NCBI GenBank assembly: GCA_027563935.2
Contig: CM050454.1
Coordinates: 48,636,596-48,700,595 of the forward strand
Length of the DNA: 64,000 bases
Origin: Costus lasius
Taxonomy: Eukaryota > Streptophyta > Magnoliopsida > Zingiberales > Costaceae
Direction of reading: 5' to 3'
Shown here: positions 13,801 to 23,120 of the stretch, piece by piece
Position numbering within the stretch: position 1 is the first letter of the stretch
How the letters are laid out: each line of letters starts with the position of its first letter
Translations under genes and position numbers: made by a program
The notes under the pieces: model-generated
What the model saw: the letters and a program-made list of their open reading frames with translations, nothing else
Told to the model about the DNA's origin: nothing
Databases searched by the model: none

Positions 13801-14062
13801 ATGCATGCTGTTAAAGCATGGCTGAGGAAGTGTTTCCAGATGAAAGATTTAGGAGAAGCAGCCTATGTGTTAGGTGTGAAGATCTACAGGGATAGATCTA
13901 AGAGGCTTCTCGGGCTGTGCCAGAGTACTTACATCGATAAGGTCCTGGAGAGATTTCATTTAGAGAATTCTAAACGTGGATATCTTCTAGTCAGACATGG
14001 TCTGAATCTTTCGAAGAGTCAGTGTCCACAAACACAGACTGAGAAAGATGAAATGGACAATA
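10861..14062 (+). pseudogene. Cop2 gag-pol, first part (Gag to reverse transcriptase), split by Cop3
   Basis: It is open from ATG 10861 through Gag, zinc knuckle, protease DTACG, integrase (D, D and E as in Cop3) and RT with YVDD, up to the target CAATA. Here Cop3 inserted after the residues EMDN. The reading then runs nine more codons into the Cop3 LTR and stops at 14094. Joined to 23126-23805 in frame, the two parts total 3882 nt, exactly the length of the Cop3 gene. I see no other stop or frameshift, so Cop2 was probably coding-competent until Cop3 landed in it. The cause of inactivation is therefore the insertion itself. The second part is listed separately. Confidence 0.94.
14058..14062 (+). 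repeat. Target-site duplication of Cop3 (CAATA)
   Basis: CAATA at 14058-14062 recurs at 23121-23125, bracketing the LTRs of Cop3. Deleting the element plus one copy restores the Cop2 codons GAC-AAT-ACG-CCT. Confidence 0.97.
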
Positions 14063-15726
14063 TGTTGGGGTATGCCCTTAAGGCTAATGTTTGAGGCCTA
14101 TGGGAATGTATCTGTATCATGTAATAAACTCTTATGTTTATAAAGGCATGGTTGTTATTCAGTTAGTTACATTGTCTGCTGCAATATATGTTCTTCTGAA
14201 TAATGTCTCAAAGCTGTTCAGCTAGGCTGACATGCAGTTAAGTCCTTAGTCGAGATATCTTGGTGAACATGAGACAGCCTTGATATGATTGAGACTAATA
14301 TGTGTTCTAATCTTATAGGATGCTTCGAGCATGGAATAAGATGTAGACTCATGGGTACATGGGATGTACTGGACAGACCCTACTAGGATGTTCAATTGTT
14401 TGTCGCAATGTGAATATTCCTTGAGTATGACAAGTGGCACATTTCCTCTGACTTGAGATCACTTGTGTTTTCTAAATGATGATTGTCATTGTTTTGAGGT
14501 AGTTCAATATCATTTGAAACATAATGATTATAGACTATCTTGGATGGTGAGCTTGAGTCAGGTTAGGGCACTAGTGATAGACATAGGATTGCCGTCTCCT
14601 TGTTTAAGGAGTGTGATGTTCTAAAGGGGCCCCCTGGATGAGATGATTGAGAAAAGAGTATGGCCATACCCAGGTGACAGTGTTCATCTGTTCTAATCAT
14701 GCTCATCATATTGGAGTTACAAGCTTGACATGCTTGTCCAATAAGAACGTCCAGTGGTAAAGGAAATATGCATGCCTTGTGATTTGATTCACACTTGTGC
14801 TGTTTTTGGGTGTAGTCTTGGAAGACTCTTTCCTTTATATCGGGAGACAGTGATGTGTTGCTAGATACCCCTCACTGATCGTGATAATGTGAGTTATCGT
14901 TACCGACATTTAAAGGAAACCCTCAGGGTCGCACAATTTGATGATATGGCTTACTTAAGTCAGATCGTATGGACTGTATTGTTCGGATTCAGTTTAAAGG
15001 GATTTAATCTCTGATTGTAAGTGAGATCTGGTCTGATCATGTTTGATTGATTAGGGCTTGAGATCGGTAAGCTTCGATCGAGAGAATGAATGCTAGATCG
15101 GTCAGATCAGAAGCATTAAGAGATCAACGGTCAGATCAAGAACCTTGTGGTTTAATTATGATTTGGACTGGTTGCTTGGCTTGATTAGTTCTTAAACCGA
15201 ACCAATGTGAACCGGCTCATGAAATGAGCGCATGGTTCAAGGCTTGGCGAGTTGTTCACTTGGCGTGAACATTGGAGCGAACGTGGTGGCTATTTTTAGT
15301 AACCATGATCTCCACTTGGAGATAACGCTCACGTTCGAATAGTGCTTACTACTCTCGCCTCTCAAGCGACCTCTTCTCTTGACGCTTTCGTGTGTGGCGA
15401 CGTCTTGAAGGTTGAGGAGGATTCGGCCAAGAAGTTCATCATCCCTTTCCATTCGATCAAGGACACTTTGTAGCCTTGCTAGCACAAGGAGCAACAAAGA
15501 GTTTGCCATCATCCTCTTGTGTGCGAGACTTTGGAGAAGTGGCATTTGCGATTTTTCTTCCAAGGCGCCATCTAGAAATGGCTATGGTATGAATCGTTTT
15601 ATTCATGCTGATTTTATAAGCTAATCATAATGCATGCAAAGATCATTGAAACCCTTTTTCCGCTGCATCTATATCTCCATATGCGCCTGTAGGGTTTTAC
15701 CTCCCCTTATTCTAGGGGATCTTTCA
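14063..15726 (+). repeat. Cop3 5' LTR
   Basis: It runs from TGTTGGGG to CTTTCA, 1664 bp, the same length as 21457-23120. A strong-context ATG (15578, purine at -3 and G at +4) starts ATG-GCT-ATG, followed directly by GTATGA. The 15412-15624 and 15237-15563 ORFs occur in both LTRs but have no family conservation and are not called. Confidence 0.97.
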
Positions 15727-15745
15727 ATTGGTATCAGAGCGCTGG
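15727..15745 (+). other. Cop3 primer-binding site (initiator Met-tRNA)
   Basis: ATTGGTATCAGAGCGCTGG follows the LTR end directly. Its TGGTATCAGAGC core is the standard complement of the plant initiator Met-tRNA 3' end and primes minus-strand synthesis. Confidence 0.92.
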
Positions 15746-16629
15746 TTGAAGCATGTTTTTTTATGATTGCTTAACGCTTGAGCCATTTTTGTGATCCTTG
15801 TATGCGCCATATTGCTAGATCTAGGCTACATGCGAACCTTTACTTGTTGTGTATTGTAGTTGACGCATGTAGTAAGGTAGCGCTTCTATATGTTCTTGTT
15901 GATGTTTTCTTAAAAACTCAAACGACTTGCGCGCACACCATTAGATCTAAGTGCCGCCTGCATTAAACCCTTAGACGGGTTATTAGGGTTGAAATCATCC
16001 CCTGTGTTAGATCCAAACAGTCTGATCAGACCATCTGACAGCCTGAATGGGTCGACCAGTTAGCACTTTGGCGCAAGCCTATGGTGGCTATAGGTCGACT
16101 GCAGACAGGTGTGTAGCGATGTCTGATTGAGACACCCAATGAACGCACCTGAGTTAGGCCCGGGGTCACGCCCGCTTGCCAGACCTCAGTGTGGTCGTTC
16201 AGCCCTGGCGCATGCATGGTTGACCTTATGGTCAACACAAGTCAGTTAGGACTTGGTGCATGCAAGGGCAGTGGATTTGACTAGGTTGGTTGAGTGGATC
16301 CCTAGTAATGGACCGTTGTAAGGTTGTAGGGGAAATAAGGAAAAAATTAAAATTGATCCCAAGGGGTTTTTCGAAAATTTTAATTTTTATGATGGATCAC
16401 ATGATGCTGATTGGATGCATATGTTTGTCTATTTAGTCTTATGTGGGCTGCTCATATTAATTGTGTGCTGTGCTGGGGCCTGCGTGCCTGTATTAAATTG
16501 TAAATTAATTATTGTGATCTGCGCATCACTGTGTTTTAATTTATAAATGTTAGTGACCTGCGTGTCACTCTTGTCTAGATAGTTAAATTTGTAATTTAAT
16601 TAGACAAGAGCACAAAGCACACTTGGCAG

Positions 16630-16693
16630 AGGCGCATGCAGCAGTGGCTGGACCAGGTGGGAGGTCCAGGGTTCGACTCTGGGACCAGGCGCA
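16630..16693 (+). other. tRNA-like stretch with B-box match in the Cop3 leader
   Basis: GGTTCGACTCT (16670-16680) matches the Pol III B box at 10 of 11 positions and lies in a stem made by GGTCCAG and CTGGGACC. An AGTGG about 25 nt upstream resembles an A-box end. No complete cloverleaf forms, so this is tRNA-related or SINE-head-like sequence, not a tRNA gene. It is also found in Cop1, Cop2 and Cop5 and is deleted in Cop6. Confidence 0.45.
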
Positions 16694-17022
16694 AATTCCT
16701 GGTGGGCGCACCTGTGCTGCAGATGGCGCTTGGGCCCAGGTTTGGGCCAGATGAGCAGCAAAAGACCCATGAAGAGCAAATGAAGACTTAAGTTAGGTTA
16801 AGGTCTTCTAGGGCTATGGGCTTTTACCACATAAGATACATGCTTTCTTTTATTGCTTAAATATTGGAATTGCATGATCAAATTATCTTCTGCTATCACC
16901 ATAGGAATTGCATGATAGGCAAGAAGATAAAAGATCGTTAAAATCCAACGCTAAAATATCAAGCTCGTAAGCCTTCTGACGCGAAACCTCACTGTTCTGA
17001 TTATCGTTGGAGCCGTGTTGTA

Positions 17023-17035
17023 CCCACTCAGTGGG
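17023..17035 (+). other. Leader hairpin 1 of Cop3
   Basis: CCCACTCAGTGGG is an inverted repeat (CCCAC, loop TCA, GTGGG). It has the same flanks as hairpin 2 except for one paired base change. It is conserved at the same place in all five family A leaders. Confidence 0.55.
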
Positions 17036-17231
17036 CACGTCCATCTATCTTCAGAGGGTGTGGGATTACACCTGTGTGTTACAGAGTAGGGATTTATCCC
17101 TTCTCGTTGCTCAGCATAGCACATGGTGGTCCAGGGAGTAGGTCGGGTCAGCTTGACCGTGTTGGCTACATATGTGGCGCATATGGTAGCACATGGAGGC
17201 AGCCATCTGTGGGATCAGAGACTGTGTTGTA

Positions 17232-17244
17232 CCAACTCAGTTGG
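17232..17244 (+). other. Leader hairpin 2 of Cop3
   Basis: CCAACTCAGTTGG is the partner of hairpin 1. C-G in the stem of hairpin 1 is A-T here, so pairing is kept. Both are preceded by GTTGTA and followed by CAC or a close variant. Confidence 0.55.
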
Positions 17245-17554
17245 CACAGTCTGCTGGATTGCCCAGATGAAGGGGAATCGCACGGGTTGGCGATTGGCTG
17301 GGACGCCTACCAGAAACTAGTGCTTGTACTCTCTGTGCATCTTATCTCGCCTGAGCGGGACGCGGAGACCAAGTATGAAATCTGGATCCCATCTCACTAA
17401 AAGAGTTCTACTCTTTCGGGCTGTTTTGCGGGATTTTTCACGCCTGATAAAATAGTGAGAAAAAGAATCTTTCTTAAGTCCTGATCGATTCTTATACATT
17501 GATACTGACCTTGCTGTTCTTGCATTGTTGTAGATACCTGCAGCAACGAACACC

Positions 17555-20500
17555 ATGAACTTCAATGTGCGATCCCTACTGGAAAGGGAGAAGTTTGCTG
17601 GGCCAAACTTCTCTGACTGGTTTGGACACCTTAAGATCGTTCTTAAGGCAGAGAGGAAACTGTATGTCCTCGAGACGGCGATACCGCCGCAGCCCGCTCC
17701 GAACGCCGCAAGGGCGGTTCGGGAAGCCTATGAAAAGCACGTCAATGATAGCATTGATGTCGCTTGCCTGATGCTAGCGTCTATGACGCCACCGCTGCAG
17801 CGTCAGCATGAGGATATGTCAGCTATACAGATTATAGCAAACCTCAAGATGCTGTATGCTGCACAGGCGAGGACTGAACGCTATAATTTGACTAAGCTCT
17901 TCTTTCAGAGCAAACTGGCTGAAGGGAGCCCAGTGGGAGCTCACGTGCTCAAGATGATTGGGCACAAGGAGGCTCTGGAGAAACTGGGGCACACCATCAA
18001 CCAGGAGCTTGCTGTGGACATTATTCTGCAGTCTCTCCCGCCATCATTCGACGCGTTCATTATTAACTTTAATATGAACAAAATCGATTGTACGCCGGCA
18101 GAGCTGTTGAATATGCTCTTGACTACTGAGGAAACTCTGAAGGGTAAGCCTTCAACCTCTGTCTTGATGGTTCCTTCTAGGAACAAGAAGAAGGGGAAGA
18201 AGGGCAAGGCCCCGGTCAAGAATTACAGCAAGGCTCTGAAGCAGAAGGTGAAGCGGTCCAAGGAATACAGGTGTTTCCACTGTGGCCAGCTGGGTCACTG
18301 GAAAAAGGACTGTAAAGCGCTCCAAGGAGACAAGAGGGGAAGCTTTGCTTCTGGCTCAGGTATATTCGTGACTGAGGTCATGTTTTCTTCTTCTATATCA
18401 TGGGTGTTGGACACTGCATGTGGAGTTCACATTTGTTCAAATGTGCAGGAACTCAAGAGAAGAAGGCAGGTGGGACAGCATGAGGTGGACCTACGCGTTG
18501 GAAACGGGGCACGGGTTGCTGCTGTTGCTGTAGGAGACTACTTCATTTCTTTACCATCTGGAATTGTATTGGAACTAAACAATTGTTATTTTGTTCCCAG
18601 TATTACTAAAAATATTATCTCCATTCCTGCTCTTGTCAGGAAGGGATTTTCCTTTGAATGCAATATTTCAAAGTGTATTTTATCTTTTGATAATATTGTT
18701 TATGCAACTGGTTCAATTAACAATGGGTTATTCGTGTTGGACATGGAAAGTTCGATACAGCAAATTGATATTAAGAAAGCCAAGTATGCTGATGACAGCA
18801 CCTTGCTATGGCATAGTCGTTTAGGCCATATTAACGAGAAACGCATTAAGCGGTTGCATGATAATGGACTGCTGGGATCATTCTCCTATGAGGAGATTGA
18901 TACATGCAAGGCTTGTTTAATGGGTAAAATGACGAAGTCACCTTTTCCTCACAAAGGTCAAAGGGCTTCAGGTTTACTTGACCTTATACACAGTGATGTG
19001 TGTGGGCCATTCAGTAAACATGCCAGAGGTGGCTATCAGTACTTCATTACCTTTACTGATGATTTCAGTAGATATGGGTATGTCTATCTGATGAGACATA
19101 AGAGTGAATCTTTTGACAAGTTCAAAGAGTTCAAGAATGAAGTACAGAATCAGCTAGGCCGAAATATCAAGGCACTTCGCTCAGATCGAGGTGGTGAATA
19201 CCTAAGTCATGCGTTTACTGACTATCTAAAGGAGTGTGGGATTATCTCACAGCTCACTCCACCAGGAACACCGCAATGGAATGGTGTGTCCGAAAGGAGA
19301 AATAGAACATTACTAGATATGGTCCGTTCTATGATGAGTCAGGCTACTCTTCCATACTCCTTTTGGGGTTTTGCACTGGAAACAGCTGCAAAGGTACTAA
19401 ACCGAGTGCCATCCAAGGCAGTTTCAAAGACGCCATATGAGTTATGGTATGGGAAACAGCCGAGCTTGACATTTATCAGGATCTGGGGCTGCGAGGCTTA
19501 TGTCAAAAAGCTCGCCTCTGGGAAACTAGAGAGCAGATCTGACAAATGTATCTTTGTCGGTTACCCTAAGGAAACTAAGGGTTATTATTTCTACGATCCC
19601 AAAGAGAACAAGGTTTTTGTTGCTCGGACGGCCATATTTCTTGAGAAGGAGTTTCTTCTGCAAGAGGCCAGTGGGAGAGAAATAAAGCTGGATGAGAATC
19701 CAGAGGTAGGACAAAGTGACCAAGCAGAATTGGATGAGCCTGAGCCGGTAGAACAGGTTATTGAACAACCTGAGGCTCAGATATCACGGGAACCGCGAAG
19801 ATCGGGTAGGATCCGTCGACAGCCTGAGCGCTATGACGGAGTCTACATCATTGATCATGATGAACCCCTCACTTATGCGGAAGCGGTCAGTGGACCGGAG
19901 TCAGCGAGATGGCTTGAAGCTATGCGCGCCGAGATGGACTCCATGTCAGATAACCAAGTTTGGGATTTGGTTGATCCGCCTCCGGGAGTAATCCCTATAG
20001 GCTGTAAATGGATCTTCAAGAAGAAGATTGACATGGATGGTAACGTGGTTACCTATAAAGGCAGGCTAGTTGCGAAAGGTTTCAAACAAATCTACGGGAT
20101 AGATTATGATGAAACTTTCTCACCTGTTGCCATGTTTAAGTCTATTCGGATTCTTTTCGCGATAGCTGCATATTATGATTATGAGATCTGGCAGATGGAT
20201 GTGAAAACAGCTTTCCTTAATGGAAATCTGGATGAGGATGTGTATATGACACAACCTGAGGGTTTCACTAATCCAGCGGATCGTCATAAGATATGCAAGT
20301 TGAAGAAGTCCATTTATGGACTTAAGCAAGCATCTAGAAGCTGGAATATTCGTTTTGATGAATCAATCAGTGAATTTGGTTTCATCAAGAACGAGGATGA
20401 CCCGTGTGTTTATAAGAGGTTTAGTGGGAGCGTGATTACTTTCCTAGTCCTCTACGTCGATGACATCTTGATCATTGGAAATGACATTCCTGAAATGCAT

Positions 20501-21436
20501 GCTGTGAAGGCATGGCTGAGGAAATGTTTCCAGATGAAAGATTTAGGAGAAGCAGCCTATGTATTAGGTGTGAAGATCTACAGGGATAGATCTAAGAGGC
20601 TTCTCGGGCTGTGCCAGAGTACTTACATCGATAAGGTCCTGGAGAGATTTCATTTAGAGAATTCTAAACGAGGATATCTTCCAGTCAGACATGGTCTGAA
20701 TCTTTCGAAGAGTCAGTGTCCACAAACACAAACTGAGAAAGATGAAATGGACAATACGCCTTATGCTTCGGCTATTGGATCCATTATGTATGCGATGTTG
20801 TGTACTCGCCCAGACGTCGCTTACGGGTTAAGCGTGACCAGTCGTTTCCAAAGTAATCCAGGTATGGCGCACTGGATTGCAGTCAAGAACATTTTAAAAT
20901 ATCTGCGGAGGACCAAAGATATGTTCTTGATTTATGGTGGTCAGGAAGAACTCAGTATAGAGGGATATACTGACGCTTCGTTCCAGTCGGACCAGGATGA
21001 TTTCCGATCGCAATCAGGCTATGTTTTTAGCTTGAATGGAGGTGCAGTGGTGTGGAAGAGTTTCAAACAGTCAACTGTTGCTGATTCCACAACAGAATCC
21101 GAGTATGTTGCAGCCTCGGAAGCATCCAAGGAGGCAGTATGGATTCGTAAGTTCGTGAGAGAACTTGGTGTTGTTCCTTCGAGTGCAGATCCTTTGGTTA
21201 TCTTCTGTGATAACACTGGAGCAATCGCACAAGCAAAGGAACCACGGTCGCACCAGAAGTCCAAGCACATACAGAGACGGTTTCATTTGATCAGGGAGAT
21301 CATAGATCGTGGCGAGATCAAAATCTGCAAGGTACATACAGATGACAATCTGGCAGACCCGCTTACTAAGCCTCTGGCGCAGCAGAAGCATGAGAAGCAC
21401 TGTAATAATATGGGTTTGAGATTTCTCAACCATTAG
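17555..21436 (+). CDS. Cop3 Gag-Pol polyprotein, intact Ty1/copia (1293 aa)
   Basis: It encodes the whole replication machinery in one frame, in copia order. Gag (about residues 1-230) ends in a basic Lys-rich tract and the knuckle C240-x2-C-x4-H-x4-C253. The protease motif is D286-T-A-C. The integrase HHCC zinc site is H420, H425, C451, C454, and the catalytic triad D481, D544, E580 has the exact D-x35-E spacing. RT has YVDD at 967-970. RNase H has D1140 (YTDAS), E1183 and the CDNTG aspartate near 1216. Length is normal for copia and there is no stop or frameshift. The start is the ATG after AACACC; if the candidate leader intron is real, translation would begin ten residues earlier from ATG 15578 in the LTR. 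Within copia, I am not certain of the lineage. The product would assemble into cytoplasmic virus-like particles and integrate cDNA in the nucleus. Confidence 0.97.
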   Translation: MNFNVRSLLEREKFAGPNFSDWFGHLKIVLKAERKLYVLETAIPPQPAPNAARAVREAYEKHVNDSIDVACLMLASMTPPLQRQHEDMSAIQIIANLKMLYAAQARTERYNLTKLFFQSKLAEGSPVGAHVLKMIGHKEALEKLGHTINQELAVDIILQSLPPSFDAFIINFNMNKIDCTPAELLNMLLTTEETLKGKPSTSVLMVPSRNKKKGKKGKAPVKNYSKALKQKVKRSKEYRCFHCGQLGHWKKDCKALQGDKRGSFASGSGIFVTEVMFSSSISWVLDTACGVHICSNVQELKRRRQVGQHEVDLRVGNGARVAAVAVGDYFISLPSGIVLELNNCYFVPSITKNIISIPALVRKGFSFECNISKCILSFDNIVYATGSINNGLFVLDMESSIQQIDIKKAKYADDSTLLWHSRLGHINEKRIKRLHDNGLLGSFSYEEIDTCKACLMGKMTKSPFPHKGQRASGLLDLIHSDVCGPFSKHARGGYQYFITFTDDFSRYGYVYLMRHKSESFDKFKEFKNEVQNQLGRNIKALRSDRGGEYLSHAFTDYLKECGIISQLTPPGTPQWNGVSERRNRTLLDMVRSMMSQATLPYSFWGFALETAAKVLNRVPSKAVSKTPYELWYGKQPSLTFIRIWGCEAYVKKLASGKLESRSDKCIFVGYPKETKGYYFYDPKENKVFVARTAIFLEKEFLLQEASGREIKLDENPEVGQSDQAELDEPEPVEQVIEQPEAQISREPRRSGRIRRQPERYDGVYIIDHDEPLTYAEAVSGPESARWLEAMRAEMDSMSDNQVWDLVDPPPGVIPIGCKWIFKKKIDMDGNVVTYKGRLVAKGFKQIYGIDYDETFSPVAMFKSIRILFAIAAYYDYEIWQMDVKTAFLNGNLDEDVYMTQPEGFTNPADRHKICKLKKSIYGLKQASRSWNIRFDESISEFGFIKNEDDPCVYKRFSGSVITFLVLYVDDILIIGNDIPEMHAVKAWLRKCFQMKDLGEAAYVLGVKIYRDRSKRLLGLCQSTYIDKVLERFHLENSKRGYLPVRHGLNLSKSQCPQTQTEKDEMDNTPYASAIGSIMYAMLCTRPDVAYGLSVTSRFQSNPGMAHWIAVKNILKYLRRTKDMFLIYGGQEELSIEGYTDASFQSDQDDFRSQSGYVFSLNGGAVVWKSFKQSTVADSTTESEYVAASEASKEAVWIRKFVRELGVVPSSADPLVIFCDNTGAIAQAKEPRSHQKSKHIQRRFHLIREIIDRGEIKICKVHTDDNLADPLTKPLAQQKHEKHCNNMGLRFLNH

Positions 21437-21445
21437 ATTAAGTGC

Positions 21446-21456
21446 AAGTGGGAGAT
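21446..21456 (+). other. Cop3 polypurine tract
   Basis: AAGTGGGAGAT abuts the 3' LTR and is the plus-strand primer site. Confidence 0.87.
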
Positions 21457-23120
21457 TGTTGGGGTATGCCCTTAAGGCTAATGTTTGAGGCCTATGGGAA
21501 TGTATCTGTATCATGTAATAAACTCTTATGTTTATAAAGGCATGGTTGTTATTCAGTTAGTTACATTGTCTGCTGCAATATATGTTCTTCTGAATAATGT
21601 CTCAAAGCTGTTCAGCTAGGCTGACATGCAGTTAAGTCCTTAGTCGAGATATCTTGGTGAACATGAGACAGCCTTGATATGATTGAGACTAATATGTGTT
21701 CTAATCTTATAGGATGCTTCGAGCATGGAATAAGATGTAGACTCATGGGTACATGGGATGTACTGGACAGACCCTACTAGGATGTTCAATTGTTTGTCGC
21801 AATGTGAATATTCCTTGAGTATGACAAGTGGCACATTTCCTCTGACTTGAGATCACTTGTGTTTTCTAAATGATGATTGTCATTGTTTTGAGGTAGTTCA
21901 ATATCATTTGAAACATAATGATTATAGACTATCTTGGATGGTGAGCTTGAGTCAGGTTAGGGCACTAGTGATAGACATAGGATTGCCGTCTCCTTGTTTA
22001 AGGAGTGTGATGTTCTAAAGGGGCCCCCTGGATGAGATGATTGAGAAAAGAGTATGGCCATACCCAGGTGACAGTGTTCATCTGTTCTAATCATGCTCAT
22101 CATATTGGAGTTACAAGCTTGACATGCTTGTCCAATAAGAACGTCCAGTGGTAAAGGAAATATGCATACCTTGTGATTTGATTCACACTTGTGCTGTTTT
22201 TGGGTGTAGTCTTGGAAGACTCTTTCCTTTATATCGGGAGACAGTGATGTGTTGCTAGATACCCCTCACTGATCGTGATAATGTGAGTTATCGTTACCGA
22301 CATTTAAAGGAAACCCTCAGGGTCGCACAATTTGATGATATGGCTTACTTAAGTCAGATCGTATGGACTGTATTGTTCGGATTCAGTTTAAAGGGATTTA
22401 ATCTCTGATTGTAAGTGAGATCTGGTCTGATCATGTTTGATTGATTAGGGCTTGAGATCGGTAAGCTTCGATCGAGAGAATGAATGCTAGATCGGTCAGA
22501 TCAGAAGCATTAAGAGATCAACGGTCAGATCAAGAACCTTGTGGTTTAATTATGATTTGGACTGGTTGCTTGGCTTGATTAGTTCTTAAACCGAACCAAT
22601 GTGAACCGGCTCATGAAATGAGCGCATGGTTCAAGGCTTGGCGAGTTGTTCACTTGGCGTGAACATTGGAGCGAACGTGGTGGCTATTTTTAGTAACCAT
22701 GATCTCCACTTGGAGATAACGCTCACGTTCGAATAGTGCTTACTACTCTCGCCTCTCAAGCGACCTCTTCTCTTGACGCTTTCGTGTGTGGCGACGTCTT
22801 GAAGGTTGAGGAGGATTCGGCCAAGAAGTTCATCATCCCTTTCCATTCGATCAAGGACACTTTGTAGCCTTGCTAGCACAAGGAGCAACAAAGAGTTTGC
22901 CATCATCCTCTTGTGTGCGAGACTTTGGAGAAGTGGCATTTGCGATTTTTCTTCCAAGGCGCCATCTAGAAATGGCTATGGTATGAATCGTTTTATTCAT
23001 GCTGATTTTATAAGCTAATCATAATGCATGCAAAGATCATTGAAACCCTTTTTCCGCTGCATCTATATCTCCATATGCGCCTGTAGGGTTTTACCTCCCC
23101 TTATTCTAGGGGATCTTTCA
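21457..23120 (+). repeat. Cop3 3' LTR
   Basis: It is 1664 bp, the partner of 14063-15726, and is followed by the CAATA duplication. Confidence 0.97.

Larger units (their letters stand above)
15587..17533 (+). other. Candidate leader intron of Cop3 (family-wide)
   Basis: The donor match G|GTATGA follows ATG-GCT-ATG in the LTR. The acceptor match is U-rich and ends TTGTAG, with TACTGAC about 24 nt upstream. Removing the interval joins the LTR ATG in frame to gag through 21 nt (ATA-CCT-GCA-GCA-ACG-AAC-ACC), giving the predicted start M-A-M-I-P-A-A-T-N-T-M. The interval contains the primer-binding site, so spliced RNA could be translated but not reverse transcribed. The same sites and phase occur in Cop1, Cop2, Cop5 and Cop6. 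No transcript evidence is available here, so this is inferred. Confidence 0.6.
15746..17554 (+). other. Cop3 untranslated leader (about 1.8 kb)
   Basis: This is a long leader with many upstream ATGs. A 108-codon ORF (17074-17400) is near-identical to one in Cop2, but in Cop1, Cop5 and Cop6 its frame is shifted or broken, so I do not call it a gene. It carries the tRNA-like stretch, the twin hairpins and a candidate 3' splice site, each listed separately. Confidence 0.8.
14063..23120 (+). mobile_element. Cop3, complete and apparently intact Ty1/copia element (family A), innermost copy
   Basis: The element is 9058 bp, with two LTRs of 1664 bp that I could tell apart at only one site (G at 14774, A near 22168). 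It has a primer-binding site, leader, uninterrupted gag-pol, polypurine tract and a perfect CAATA duplication. The near-identical LTRs indicate a very recent insertion. It is the only element here with no visible defect, so it is the best candidate for an autonomous, possibly active copy. Confidence 0.97.

Noticed and set aside
16630..16693. tRNA gene in the copia leader
   Set aside because: Only the T-arm/B-box region is convincing; no acceptor stem, anticodon arm or full cloverleaf.
21071..21514. 147-codon antisense ORF over RNase H (also 23440-23883 and 43660-44079 in the other copies)
   Set aside because: Antisense shadow of a conserved coding region; no independent evidence of coding.
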